Source of the DNA: an uncultured Muribaculaceae bacterium
Lineage (GTDB): Bacteria > Bacteroidota > Bacteroidia > Bacteroidales > Muribaculaceae
Direction of reading: 5' to 3'
DNA length: 64,000 bases
Assembly: GCA_958436175.1 (NCBI GenBank)
Contig: CAUBJF010000003.1
Span: 1-64,000 of the forward strand
Numbering within the stretch: the first letter of the stretch is position 1; the number at the start of each line of letters is the position of its first letter. The notes beneath the pieces are model-generated. The model was not told where the DNA came from, did not search any database, and saw nothing but the letters and a program-made list of their open reading frames with translations. A program made the translations under genes and the position numbers. Of this stretch, positions 1 through 9,354 are shown one piece after another.

Positions 1-4
1 ATGC

Positions 5-38
5 GAGGCCGCGTCACGACGACGCGGCCTCTTTTTTT
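5..38 (+). terminator. Rho-independent terminator of an upstream gene
   Basis: A perfect 11-bp inverted repeat (GAGGCCGCGTC at 5-15 and GACGCGGCCTC at 21-31) closes a 5-base loop and is followed by seven T residues. It would end a plus-strand gene lying left of the window. A second, 8-bp inverted repeat (CGTGCCGG at 54-61, CCGGCACG at 78-85) follows without a T-run; its role is unclear. Confidence 0.88.
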
Positions 39-118
39 ATGCACTCACGGGTGCGTGCCGGAGGCGTCGGCAGCCCACCGGCACGAGGGGCAAAAGGAGA
101 GGGAGGGTATTTCAATGG

Positions 119-148
119 TTGATATATCGCGAAAATTGACTATCTTTG
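119..148 (+). promoter_or_regulatory. Bacteroidetes-type promoter for the restriction cluster
   Basis: The -7 element TATCTTTG (141-148) matches the Bacteroidetes consensus TAnnTTTG. A TTG (119-121) lies 19 bases upstream as the -33 element. The start codon of the methyltransferase is 23 bases downstream, so the three genes can be read from here. Confidence 0.7.
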
Positions 149-171
149 TTCCATAGTGAGACATAGATACA

Positions 172-1503
172 ATGAGAAATAAGAAATTAAAAGTAGGTAC
201 TCTCTTCAGTGGGATAGGAGCTTTCGAACATGCCTTACAGCAGCTTAGAATTGCACACAGGATTTTGTTTGCCTGTGATTGCGGCGAACGGGAGCTTCCC
301 CTGAGTTATTCGGACCTCGCCACGCTGACCGGGAAAATGTCGGATGAGGAGCTCCTTTCTTATTGCTCGGATTATATAGGGTCGATCGGTGTCAAGAAAG
401 AATTTCGTGACATTGAAACCCACCTCCTTTATCAGGCAGCAAAAAATGCAGAGGGTAAAGAAGGAGATGTTGTTCTTACCTATAAAAAAGAAGGACGTAA
501 AAGTGCAGTAAAACACAGGTTAGTACTGACACATTCGCAGATTGATGCCCTTACACCCGGGAAGACTATGGCAAAGAAGGAGAAATACGTCCGGAAACGG
601 TATGAGGGCCTTAAAGAGCATAACTATGTCAAAGATTCCTATTGCGCCAACTATGATATTGCACATAACCACTGGCATGAGGATGTCCGCTTTCTTGATG
701 CCAGTCCCTACGAAGGGAAGCTCGACATCCTCGTAGGGGGAAGCCCTTGTCAGAGTTTCTCTAATTATGGAAAGAAGCTCGGCCTCGAGGATGTGCGTGG
801 AACTCTGTTCTATGACTATGCCCGTATAATTAAGGAAGCGCGTCCGAAGATTTTCATATATGAAAACGTGGAGAACGTCACTAAGAACGATGGCGGCAAG
901 ACCTGGCAGGTGATGTTCGAGGTATGGCAGTCGCTTGGCTATCACATTGAGTGGTCGATACTCGATGCAAAAGACTATGGACAGCCGCAACTCAGGAGCC
1001 GGCTCTTTCTGATTGGTTTCCGCGAGGATATCTACAATGACAAGTATGTTTTCCCTCCTAAGAAGGAGCTTAAGACTAAGAGCACTGATTACCTCGAGAC
1101 AGGGGAGATCGACGACAAATATTATCTGGGTAAGAAAGGCTTCGAATGGATAACAGATCCGAAGAAAAATCTGCGGCGTTCGCGCGTGAACCAAGACATT
1201 ATAGGTTGCCAGACGGCCAACCAGCAGGATAACTGGATTGGCGATTTCCGCGTCGAGCATCCTAAAGAAAGACACTATACCAACGAAAAAATATATATAG
1301 GCAAATATGATTTTCAGGACGGACGGGGTATGGTTGATGCTGTAGGACGTAAAATGACTCCGCGAGAATGCCTGAACCTTATGGGCTTCAATGATACATT
1401 CAGGATTGTCGTAGACGACAGCGTTGCCTACCGTCAGTCGGGTAACTCGATTGTAATCCCTGTGCTTAAAGAACTCATTCTCTCACTCTTAAAATATCTT
1501 TGA
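172..1503 (+). CDS. DNA (cytosine-5-)-methyltransferase of an LlaJI/BsuMI-like restriction system
   Basis: This 443-residue protein transfers a methyl group from S-adenosylmethionine to C5 of cytosine in a target site. Visible m5C-methyltransferase motifs are the AdoMet loop GTLFSGIGAFEH (residues 9-20), the catalytic loop GGSPCQSF with the nucleophile at Cys193, the YENVENV motif, and the C-terminal RQSGNSIVIPVL. The stretch between motif I and the PCQ loop is about 170 residues, much longer than in a minimal Dcm enzyme, so it carries an insertion of unknown role. The McrB-like gene starts 1 base after its stop, so the two are surely co-transcribed. Its likely job is to protect the host genome from the downstream McrBC-like nuclease. 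Its target site cannot be told from sequence. Confidence 0.93.
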   Translation: MRNKKLKVGTLFSGIGAFEHALQQLRIAHRILFACDCGERELPLSYSDLATLTGKMSDEELLSYCSDYIGSIGVKKEFRDIETHLLYQAAKNAEGKEGDVVLTYKKEGRKSAVKHRLVLTHSQIDALTPGKTMAKKEKYVRKRYEGLKEHNYVKDSYCANYDIAHNHWHEDVRFLDASPYEGKLDILVGGSPCQSFSNYGKKLGLEDVRGTLFYDYARIIKEARPKIFIYENVENVTKNDGGKTWQVMFEVWQSLGYHIEWSILDAKDYGQPQLRSRLFLIGFREDIYNDKYVFPPKKELKTKSTDYLETGEIDDKYYLGKKGFEWITDPKKNLRRSRVNQDIIGCQTANQQDNWIGDFRVEHPKERHYTNEKIYIGKYDFQDGRGMVDAVGRKMTPRECLNLMGFNDTFRIVVDDSVAYRQSGNSIVIPVLKELILSLLKYL

Positions 1504-1504
1504 T

Positions 1505-3526
1505 ATGGCTATACAGTTTGGAACAGTCGACGGCCTCGTCAATATCGACGAAGATAAGATAGGTCTGTTTGTTGAAGGTATTCATGCTTTCGGCACTATG
1601 GCTCTTGGTCCGGCTAAGGCTGGTAATCAGCCTCTCGGACAGGCTTTCCAGCGATTTATCGAGCCGGTGTATAAAGATAGGACAAAAAACTTCGACCCAC
1701 AATCGATAAATGTAGCAGCACTTACAGCGAACGGCAACGAACAGTCGCCTGCAAGAGCCACGTATTGCAGGAAGATGGGGCTTTTGGCCGTCGATGAGGC
1801 GAAGGGCGTTTTTGAGCTAACTCCGATCGGTGAGGCTATACATACAGGAGCCCTTAACATCAATGAATATGCCTTGATTTTGATGTCGAAGATGGGTGTC
1901 TTCGTGGATGATTCCCAAAAGGCGAGCGGAAATGTGCTGTATGATGTGCTCGCGTGCGTAAAGGAATCTAAGACCGGCACAGATGGTCTCGAGGCCTATA
2001 TAAAAACAAAATACGGTTCAAACGGACTGACAAAGACTCGTCTCGATATCATTCTGAATGCCATTACAACAGCCGGACTGATAAAGAATGAAGGAAAAGG
2101 AGTATTTAGCATCAATCCTGCGAATATAGACATCGTAGAAGAGATAATTAGAGGAGGTCTTTCCTCCGATAAGGCTGAACCGGATTCTTCTCCTTCTTAT
2201 TCCGACTATATCGGTAGCCTTGAAGGCGGCATATTTGATATCATAGATGAAGGCAACAAAGATATTTTTGTTCGCTTGTATCCTAATATTGTTTCTATCG
2301 CATTGAAAAACAAAGGTATTGACCCTAATATGCAGCCACAGCCTGTCAAGATTTCTACGAATATCCCGGATTCGTTCGACATACAGTTGCTCTCGGCTAT
2401 GCGTACAAAGCCGTTCATACTCCTTGCCGGTATATCCGGTACAGGCAAAAGCCGGGAGGTCAAGAAGATGGCTTTCGAGACTTGTCACAAGGCCAACGGT
2501 TTTGCCGACGACGAGACAAGCCCCGGCAACTACTGTCTTATCGAAGTCAAGCCCAACTGGCATGATTCCGGCGAGCTCCTCGGCTATGAAAGCCATATCA
2601 AGCCCCGGCACTATGCGCTGACACGCTTTGTCAAGTTCGTTACCAAAGCTCATCTGCATCCCGAAATGCCGTTTTTTGCCTTTCTCGACGAGATGAATCT
2701 AGCTCCTGTTGAGCAATATTTCGCCGAATTCCTTAGTGTACTGGAAAGCAGACGGGATACTCCTAACGGAATAAAAAGCGAAGCTCTCATTCCGGCAGAT
2801 ATCTTCGCGAATCCGGACTATGAGCCTCGACTTCGCAATGAACTCTTCGGCTATAGCTTCGCTGGAGATGCCGAGAACAGACTGACGCAAGCCGAAAATG
2901 CCCTGTATGAAAAGTTGAAGAAGGATGGGCTTCGTCTTCCTTCGAACCTCGTGGTTGTCGGGACTGTGAATATGGACGAGACAACGCGTCAGTTCTCGCG
3001 TAAAGTCATCGACCGTGCCATGACTATCGAAATGAACATCAAGAGCGGTGTGGAAGATTTTACAAAGTACTTTGATCATCCGTCTAACACTGTCTATAGG
3101 GAAGAACCTTGGGCCAAGCGTTACTTTACGCCCAAGTACGCGTCCTCCTCCAAAATTCTCGAGGATAAAGAATTGAGGGACTTCCTTCAAGAAGAGCTGC
3201 CGCAACGGCTCGCGGAGATTAACGATGCTCTTGAAGGTACACCTTTCAAAATTGCTTACCGAGTCCAGAACGAGCTTATCCTTTACTTCGATTCCCTGCG
3301 TGGGTTGAGGAATGGTAAGAACAATGATGTGCTTCTCAACATAGCTGTCGATGACATAATGATGATGAAGATCCTTCCGAGAGTCATCGGCGACAGCGAT
3401 ATGCTCGGTCAGCCGCTTGACAAACTTTGGCATATTTGTGAAGACCGCTATCCCAAGTCGGCAGAGAAAATCGAGGATATGCTGCGCCGTCTGGCAGGAA
3501 GCGACGTGACGAGTTTCTGGCCTTGA
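1505..3526 (+). CDS. McrB-like AAA+ NTPase subunit of restriction system
   Basis: The 673-residue protein has an N-terminal part of about 230 residues that looks like winged-helix modules, with the phrases ATYCRKMGLLAVDE and FELTPIGEAIH. An AAA+ domain of the McrB/dynein class follows: Walker A GISGTGKS at residues 309-316, Walker B FLDEMNLAP with Asp395-Glu396, and a sensor segment VGTVNMDETT near residue 486. In the McrB family this domain forms a hexameric motor, usually GTP-driven, that moves on DNA and activates a McrC nuclease. The N-terminal domain is the expected DNA-recognition part. It is not visibly an E. coli McrB 5-methylcytosine-binding domain, which fits a motor paired with a protective methylase. 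The next gene begins 8 bases downstream. Confidence 0.88.
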   Translation: MAIQFGTVDGLVNIDEDKIGLFVEGIHAFGTMALGPAKAGNQPLGQAFQRFIEPVYKDRTKNFDPQSINVAALTANGNEQSPARATYCRKMGLLAVDEAKGVFELTPIGEAIHTGALNINEYALILMSKMGVFVDDSQKASGNVLYDVLACVKESKTGTDGLEAYIKTKYGSNGLTKTRLDIILNAITTAGLIKNEGKGVFSINPANIDIVEEIIRGGLSSDKAEPDSSPSYSDYIGSLEGGIFDIIDEGNKDIFVRLYPNIVSIALKNKGIDPNMQPQPVKISTNIPDSFDIQLLSAMRTKPFILLAGISGTGKSREVKKMAFETCHKANGFADDETSPGNYCLIEVKPNWHDSGELLGYESHIKPRHYALTRFVKFVTKAHLHPEMPFFAFLDEMNLAPVEQYFAEFLSVLESRRDTPNGIKSEALIPADIFANPDYEPRLRNELFGYSFAGDAENRLTQAENALYEKLKKDGLRLPSNLVVVGTVNMDETTRQFSRKVIDRAMTIEMNIKSGVEDFTKYFDHPSNTVYREEPWAKRYFTPKYASSSKILEDKELRDFLQEELPQRLAEINDALEGTPFKIAYRVQNELILYFDSLRGLRNGKNNDVLLNIAVDDIMMMKILPRVIGDSDMLGQPLDKLWHICEDRYPKSAEKIEDMLRRLAGSDVTSFWP

Positions 3527-3534
3527 TTTGACGT

Positions 3535-5262
3535 ATGGACCCTTTCCCTCCTATTTCCCCGGACGACAATGTTGTAATTCATGTTTCGTCGAAGTATGAC
3601 CTGACAAAGCCGTACTCACGACTCCGTGCGCGGATCGGAGAGGAGGAAATCGACAAACTATTCTCAGGTGATGTTCCCGTTTTATATGAGACGATAGAAT
3701 ATGATTTCAGGATCGTTTTCCGTAATCTTGAGTCTAAGCCGACCGTAGAACACAGGAGGAAAGACATAACATCGAAGTTTACGACTGTTTCGCAGGGCGA
3801 CGGTAGCTGGATGATGGTAGGCACGCTCGATTTCGTGAACGAACCGGGTCGGTTCGACCTGAGTTTGAAATACAAGACTAAGGATGGCAAAGAAAAAAGC
3901 GACAGCATACGTTTCTTGGTAGTCTCCCCGAAGCTTGATGTCCGTAACGACCTTAATGTAATTGTCGAAGCTCTTAAAGAGGAATATGACGATGCCGTAT
4001 TCCGCTATTTTTCGAAGACTGACCATCAGCTGTCGGCTATGGGGCGCTCGAAAAATGATGATGTTTGGCTGGCTGTATTTCGGATTCTCGTGTCGAAGTA
4101 TGTGAGGGCCGTAAGCTATGTCGTCGAGCGCCCTCATCTGTCGGAACGCGACGAAGAAACATATAGCAGGGCTGAGCGGATCAGGCGTTGGTCTCTCGAC
4201 CTGGCAAGAAAGTACAATGACCTTGAAGAGCATGGAACGCTCGATAGGGCGTACTTAAGGCACGAAATCACTGCATCTACTTATGATACACGCGAGAACC
4301 GCTTTGTGAGATACACGCTCGATAAAATATCGGGCAGGTTATCCGGTATCATAAGGTCGGTAGAAAAGTCTGAGAAAAGAGGAGAGGTGGACACAGGCGA
4401 ATTCGAGGTATTGTCTCGTTATCTCGACAAAATAAAAAGGCTTTCGCGCAAACCTGTGTTCCGAAGTATCAGGCCCGAAGCATTGAAATCGGAAAGTTTC
4501 GTGCTCCAGAAAGCGTCGGGTTACTCGGATATATATCGTTGCTGGCTCAAGCTTAAGAAAAGTATAGAATTACACGAAGGAGGACAGAAAATCGGGCTGC
4601 AGCCGTTATGGAAGCTCTATGAAGTATGGTGTTTCATTGTTGTACGGCGAATAGTCCGAACACAACTGGAGAGACTATACGGCGACGGCCTTCACGTCAA
4701 GGAGGATCCGGCAACTTTTCTTGCTATGTTCTCAAAGGATGATGCCGAGCATAGCATAATCTTTCTGGCTGACGACCATCGCATCTCGCTGGATTACCAG
4801 CCCACCTATCGTCGTAATAGGAAAGCTGTCCGGAGCGCCACAACAGAAAATCGCCCGGACATTGTCCTGACGATTTGGGAAGGGGTAGTACCGAAGATGT
4901 ATGTGTTCGACCCGAAATACCGTGTAGCAGACGATACCAAGCTTTCTGTCGACGACAGGGCCGAAATAGGGCTTTATGGAGCAGACGGAGCCGACAGTCC
5001 GGTTCCCGAAACCCTCAACCAAATGCACCGCTATCGTGATGCTATAATCTATGTCGAGGACGAAGACCGTATCGACCGGCCTGTAGTCGGAGCCTATGTA
5101 ATATTCCCCGGGCGAGGGAGCAACATGGCTGTCGCCCGGAGATATTATTCAAAGAGTATAAACTTGGTAGGTGTCGGCGCTTTCCCTCTTCTACCTCCCG
5201 GGAAGGGTGCCGTAAATACCCTCCTGGAGGAACATATAAAGAGAATCCTTTCCGAGAATTAA
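3535..5262 (+). CDS. McrC-like nuclease, DUF2357 / PD-(D/E)XK protein
   Basis: This 575-residue protein is the likely cleavage subunit partnered with the McrB-like motor. The N-terminal half resembles DUF2357 proteins. The C-terminal half carries a PD-(D/E)XK-type nuclease core: Asp442 in RPDIVL, then Asp459 and Lys461 in FDPKYRV. A helical segment around residues 330-390 (KLKKSIELHEGG, WKLYEVWCFIVVR) is typical of McrC-like proteins. Its stop codon interlocks with the stop codon of the convergent fcl gene, sharing 5259-5262. By gene order it corresponds to R2.LlaJI or the BsuMI nuclease subunits. The family link is solid; the assignment to the methylation-protected type is inferred from the neighbouring methylase. 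Confidence 0.82.
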   Translation: MDPFPPISPDDNVVIHVSSKYDLTKPYSRLRARIGEEEIDKLFSGDVPVLYETIEYDFRIVFRNLESKPTVEHRRKDITSKFTTVSQGDGSWMMVGTLDFVNEPGRFDLSLKYKTKDGKEKSDSIRFLVVSPKLDVRNDLNVIVEALKEEYDDAVFRYFSKTDHQLSAMGRSKNDDVWLAVFRILVSKYVRAVSYVVERPHLSERDEETYSRAERIRRWSLDLARKYNDLEEHGTLDRAYLRHEITASTYDTRENRFVRYTLDKISGRLSGIIRSVEKSEKRGEVDTGEFEVLSRYLDKIKRLSRKPVFRSIRPEALKSESFVLQKASGYSDIYRCWLKLKKSIELHEGGQKIGLQPLWKLYEVWCFIVVRRIVRTQLERLYGDGLHVKEDPATFLAMFSKDDAEHSIIFLADDHRISLDYQPTYRRNRKAVRSATTENRPDIVLTIWEGVVPKMYVFDPKYRVADDTKLSVDDRAEIGLYGADGADSPVPETLNQMHRYRDAIIYVEDEDRIDRPVVGAYVIFPGRGSNMAVARRYYSKSINLVGVGAFPLLPPGKGAVNTLLEEHIKRILSEN

Positions 5263-6338
5263 TTTTCGGTGTACCAGCGATAGAGACGTGCTATGCCGTC
5301 GGGAAGCTCGACGCTGTGTTTCCAGCCGAGTTTGTGCAGGCGGCTGACATCACAAAGCTTGCGCATAGTGCCGTCGGGTTTTGAACTATCCCATGCTATC
5401 TCGCCATCGAAGTCTACCGCGTCGGCCACTGCTGATGCGAGCTGGGCGATGGTCAGCTCCTTGCCCGTGCCTATGTTGACGTGTGTGTTTCGTACGGGCT
5501 CTCCGGCAAGCTCTTTCAGCATGTCGAAATTGACGTTGAGAAGGATATGGACACAGGCATCTGCCATATCCTCGCTCCATAGAAATTCACGCAGGGGTTT
5601 CCCAGAGCCCCAGAGTGTCACCTTGCCCGGCTCAATGCCGAAAGCTGCAAGCCCTTTGCGTATTTCCTCGTCCGATGCATCCGCCGCAATTGTGCTGACG
5701 GGCCGCTTTGCGAGGTCTGCACGTACGGCTGCGTAGTCGCCGTGGCCCATAAGCTTTGCAAGATGTACCTTGCGTATCATGGCAGGCAGGACGTGGCTGT
5801 TTTCAAGGTGAAAATTGTCGTTGGGTCCATAGAGGTTTGTCGGCATGACGGCAACATAGTCTGTCCCGTACTGAAGATTCAGCGACTCGCACATCTTCAG
5901 GCCGGCAATTTTTGCTATGGCATAAGGCTCGTTGGTATATTCGAGCGGCGAAGTCAGGAGCGCGTCTTCGGGGATAGGTTGTGGAGCCTCACGGGGATAT
6001 ATGCAGGTCGAACCAAGGAAGAGGAGTTTCTTGACTCCGTGACGGAATGCCTCTCCGATGACATTCTGCTGTATCTGGAGGTTTTGATAGATGAAGTCGG
6101 CACGGTAGATGGAGTTGGCCATGATACCGCCAACATGGGCGGCCGCAAGAACGACGGCGTCGGGCTGCTCCCGGTCGAAGAAAGCTTTGACAGCCACCGG
6201 GTCGAGCAGATCAAGCTCGGCATGGGTGCGCCCTATGACATTTGTGAAGCCGCGTCGCTTCAGGTTTGCCATGATGGCCGAACCAACGAGTCCGCGATGA
6301 CCGGCTACGTAAATTTTTGAGTCTTTACTTAGTTCCAT
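5259..6338 (-). CDS. fcl: GDP-L-fucose synthase
   Basis: This enzyme epimerises and reduces GDP-4-keto-6-deoxy-D-mannose to GDP-L-fucose with NADPH, completing the pathway begun by gmd directly upstream. It is a short-chain dehydrogenase of 359 residues. The Rossmann motif AGHRGLVGS lies near residue 13, and the catalytic triad is Ser110 (GSTCIYP), Tyr139 and Lys143 (YAIAK). The ATG at 6338 is chosen because it sits 10 bases after the gmd stop and places the glycine-rich loop at the family's usual position. An ATG 36 bases further upstream would overlap gmd. In gut Bacteroidales GDP-fucose feeds capsule and surface glycoprotein fucosylation. Confidence 0.95.
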   Translation of the reverse strand: MELSKDSKIYVAGHRGLVGSAIMANLKRRGFTNVIGRTHAELDLLDPVAVKAFFDREQPDAVVLAAAHVGGIMANSIYRADFIYQNLQIQQNVIGEAFRHGVKKLLFLGSTCIYPREAPQPIPEDALLTSPLEYTNEPYAIAKIAGLKMCESLNLQYGTDYVAVMPTNLYGPNDNFHLENSHVLPAMIRKVHLAKLMGHGDYAAVRADLAKRPVSTIAADASDEEIRKGLAAFGIEPGKVTLWGSGKPLREFLWSEDMADACVHILLNVNFDMLKELAGEPVRNTHVNIGTGKELTIAQLASAVADAVDFDGEIAWDSSKPDGTMRKLCDVSRLHKLGWKHSVELPDGIARLYRWYTEN

Positions 6339-6348
6339 TGCTTTGTGC

Positions 6349-7404
6349 TTAAGATTTGGCGACAAGCTTGGCATCGGATTCTACCATGCGCCTTACAAGT
6401 TCCTCGAAGCTTGTCTGACGAGGATTCCATCCGAGCTCTTTGCGAGCTTTTTCAGGATTGCCAAGAAGTGTCTCGACATCTGCTGGACGGAAGAAACGTG
6501 GGTCGACTTCGACAAGGACACGCCCTGTGGCTTTGTCTATGCCCTTTTCATTGACACCTTCACCGGTCCATTCAAGTTCGATGCCGACGTGACGGAATGC
6601 GAGAGTGGCAAATTCGCGGACGCTGTGCTGTTCGCCTGTTGCGATAACATAGTCGTCGGGCTTCGGCTGCTGGAGGATGAGCCACATACATTCTACATAA
6701 TCCGGAGCGTAGCCCCAGTCGCGGAGAGCGTTGAGGTTGCCAAGGTAGAGTTTTTCCTGTTTCCCGGCGGCAATACGCGCTGCGGCCATAGAGATTTTAC
6801 GGGTCACGAAGTTCTCGCCACGGCGTTCCGACTCATGGTTGAAAAGAATGCCGTTGGCGGTGTACATCCCGTAGCTCTCGCGGTAGTTCTTCATTATCCA
6901 GAAGGCGTAGAGCTTGGCCACTGCATAAGGGGAGCGCGGATGGAAGGGCGTGCGTTCTGTCTGGGGTACTTCTTCCACTTCGCCGAAAAGTTCCGAAGTC
7001 GATGCCTGATAGATACGCGTTGTCTTGTCGAGTCCGACGATACGCACGGCTTCGAGCAGGCGCAGCGTGCCGAGGGCATCGGTGTCGGCGGTATATTCGG
7101 GCACGTCGAACGAAACCTTGACATGGCTTTGGGCTGCAAGGTTGTAGATCTCATCGGGACGGACTTCGCTGATGATGCGGATGAGCGACGAAGAGTCCGT
7201 CATGTCGCCGTAATGTAGTTCTACTTTCCTGGCGTGGTGCATGTCGCGCACCCAGCCATCGAGATAGAGGTGCTCGATACGTTCGGTGTTGAAACTGGAG
7301 CTGCGGCGTATGATGCCGTGTACGCTATAGCCTTTTTCGAGAAGGAATTCGGCGAGATAGGAGCCGTCCTGGCCTGTGATGCCGGTGATGAGAGCTGTTG
7401 GCAC
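6349..7404 (-). CDS. gmd: GDP-mannose 4,6-dehydratase
   Basis: This 351-residue protein converts GDP-D-mannose to GDP-4-keto-6-deoxy-D-mannose. The NADP-binding loop GITGQDGSYLAEFL covers residues 8-21. The phrase STSELFGEVEEVPQTE is characteristic of GMD, and YAVAKLYAFW carries the catalytic Tyr and Lys. NHESERRGENFVTRKI is another family hallmark. It is co-oriented with fcl, 10 bases apart, so the two steps of GDP-fucose synthesis form one unit. Confidence 0.97.
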   Translation of the reverse strand: MPTALITGITGQDGSYLAEFLLEKGYSVHGIIRRSSSFNTERIEHLYLDGWVRDMHHARKVELHYGDMTDSSSLIRIISEVRPDEIYNLAAQSHVKVSFDVPEYTADTDALGTLRLLEAVRIVGLDKTTRIYQASTSELFGEVEEVPQTERTPFHPRSPYAVAKLYAFWIMKNYRESYGMYTANGILFNHESERRGENFVTRKISMAAARIAAGKQEKLYLGNLNALRDWGYAPDYVECMWLILQQPKPDDYVIATGEQHSVREFATLAFRHVGIELEWTGEGVNEKGIDKATGRVLVEVDPRFFRPADVETLLGNPEKARKELGWNPRQTSFEELVRRMVESDAKLVAKS

Positions 7405-7425
7405 GATATTGACTTGTCTTAATGG

Positions 7426-8097
7426 TTAATAAATCAGTCGGTCGAGACTGTCGATGACATTTCTTGGCCGGAAAATAGATGGAAAAGCGTCTATCCTTTG
7501 CGGAAAGACATTCCGTGGAGTTGCTGCCAGCATAACGCTTACCCAGCCCCTGATGTTTGGCTGGAGAAAGTCTTTTGCCGGGTTGTCGCCGATGTATATG
7601 CGCGTCCCTCCTTTCGGGGCGATAGTTTCGGCATGAGCGAAAGATATCGGAGTGTTTTTGTCGCCTCCGGTCTCCTCGCTTATGAAGACAGCTTCCGGCT
7701 CGACATAGCGGTAGAGACCCAGTGCTGAAATCTTGTCGCGCTGGGTGGCACTGCTGCCGTCGCTTATGATAGCCAGAACATGGCCTTGGTCCTTGAGGTG
7801 TTGCAGCACTCGTTCTGTCGCCGGGTCGAGGCTTATGTCGGGCTTATGTGTGCGATAGAGCTTCACAAGTTCGTCGATAGTGTATTTCGTAGGTCTTCCA
7901 AGGACCGCGAGGTAAGCCATCGCCGCCTCGATGCCCCGTGGATGGGCCGCCGATATAATGGAGTAGAGGACATCCCTGTCGGTACCGCTTTCGGAGGCGA
8001 GGACTCCGGCAAGCATACGGTGACCCGATGCAAGAAAATCGCGCTCGTGATAGAGCGTGTCGTCGAGGTCGAAAGCTATCAGGCAAGGATTCTTCAT
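7426..8097 (-). CDS. HAD-family hydrolase
   Basis: The 223-residue protein has the HAD nucleophile motif DLDDTLYHERDF near residue 10, motif II as ISDGS, and motif IV YIGDNPAKDF. The order and size match the small soluble phosphatase-like HADs with an alpha-helical cap. The substrate is unknown. It lies 21 bases after gmd's start side and 12 bases after the M16 peptidase, on the same strand, so it is probably co-transcribed. Context does not fix the function; a sugar phosphate or nucleotide is possible. Confidence 0.85.
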   Translation of the reverse strand: MKNPCLIAFDLDDTLYHERDFLASGHRMLAGVLASESGTDRDVLYSIISAAHPRGIEAAMAYLAVLGRPTKYTIDELVKLYRTHKPDISLDPATERVLQHLKDQGHVLAIISDGSSATQRDKISALGLYRYVEPEAVFISEETGGDKNTPISFAHAETIAPKGGTRIYIGDNPAKDFLQPNIRGWVSVMLAATPRNVFPQRIDAFPSIFRPRNVIDSLDRLIY

Positions 8098-8109
8098 CGT
8101 GTTTGGCTG

Positions 8110-9354
8110 TTAAGGGACGAGCGAGAGAATAGAGGCTTTTTCGAATCGTAGAGCTATCTTACGGATATCGTCGATGCTCACGGCAAGAACAGCCTCTCTC
8201 GTTTCTTTTTCAGGTACCGGAGCACCACGGAAAAGGGTCGACCTTGCCGCATTCATGATTCTGTTTTCGCGATTCTCCGAAGATACAGTAAGCTGCCCGA
8301 GGTACTGTTTCTTGGCACGTTCGAGAGCGGTCGGTGTCAGTGCCTTTCTCTCTGCGATGGATTCGAAGCATTTATTGCATATATCAATGCACCTTTTACG
8401 GTCTTCGGGATCGCAGCCGAAGTAGACTTCGAGGATTCCGCCGTCGGTAAGTATCGAAGTCCCTGCCTCGACAGAGTAAACGAGGCCTCTCTTCTCGCGT
8501 AAGGCGATATTCAGCATCGAGTTCATGCCCGGCCCGCCTACGATGTTTGCGAACAATGCCACTGCATAGCGTTCCTTGCTGAAAAGCCCTCCGACGGGGA
8601 TACCAAGAACCGTATGGCTTTGATGCGAACCGATGTTTTCCTCAATTTCAAAACGATGACATTCGGTAGATGTGGTTTTCTGCTCTTCCTTGCATGTAGC
8701 GGCGGCATCCGCCTTGGTAAAATGACGTTCTACGATAACTGCTACACGTTCCGCCCTCAACGGACCGATATAGAAGGCCGTCATGTTGCTGTTGAGGTAG
8801 TAGTCGTCGAGAAATTTGCGGCAGTCGGCACCCGTTAGGCCCTGTACGCTGTCTTCTGTGCCTAAGATATTGTGACTTAGAGCCGTCCCTGCAAACATCT
8901 TCTCTTCGAATAGGTCATAGACGGCCTCTGACGGTGTGTCGAGGTAGGAATCTATCTCGTCGAGGACCACATCGCGCTCTTTTTCAAGCTCACGTTCCGG
9001 AAAACGGGAATTATATGCCAAGTCGGCAATTAGTTCGACGGCACGCCCTGTGTTGCCCGTAGGGAAGATGCTGTAGACGACGGTCTCTTCTTTGGTCGTA
9101 TAGGCGTTGAGCTCTCCGCCGACAGACTCCATACGGTTTATGATATGCCAGGAGGCGCGACGCTGCGTACCCTTGAAGATAGTATGCTCGACGAAGTGCG
9201 CGAGACCATCTTTGCCTTCAGGGTCGTTGCGGCTGCCTGCTTTTACGGCTATACCGAAGATGGCGGCCGCTGCATGGTGGTCGAGGATGTGCGTCAGGCT
9301 GATGGAGCCTGCGTTGACGACTACCGGTACGGCTAAGCTTGTGGTTCTCGCCAT
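8110..9354 (-). CDS. M16-family zinc metallopeptidase (pitrilysin/MPP-like)
   Basis: This 414-residue protein belongs to the insulinase/mitochondrial processing peptidase family. The inverted zinc motif HFVEH is at residues 53-57, with the distal glutamate expected in EKERDVVLDEID. The middle has the second M16 domain with LREKRGLVYSVEAG, typical of the inactive half that shapes the peptide chamber. The length fits the one-chain bacterial form that dimerises. No signal peptide is seen, so a cytoplasmic peptide-degrading role is likely. Its start overlaps the end of ispG by 22 bases. Confidence 0.92.
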   Translation of the reverse strand: MARTTSLAVPVVVNAGSISLTHILDHHAAAAIFGIAVKAGSRNDPEGKDGLAHFVEHTIFKGTQRRASWHIINRMESVGGELNAYTTKEETVVYSIFPTGNTGRAVELIADLAYNSRFPERELEKERDVVLDEIDSYLDTPSEAVYDLFEEKMFAGTALSHNILGTEDSVQGLTGADCRKFLDDYYLNSNMTAFYIGPLRAERVAVIVERHFTKADAAATCKEEQKTTSTECHRFEIEENIGSHQSHTVLGIPVGGLFSKERYAVALFANIVGGPGMNSMLNIALREKRGLVYSVEAGTSILTDGGILEVYFGCDPEDRKRCIDICNKCFESIAERKALTPTALERAKKQYLGQLTVSSENRENRIMNAARSTLFRGAPVPEKETREAVLAVSIDDIRKIALRFEKASILSLVP

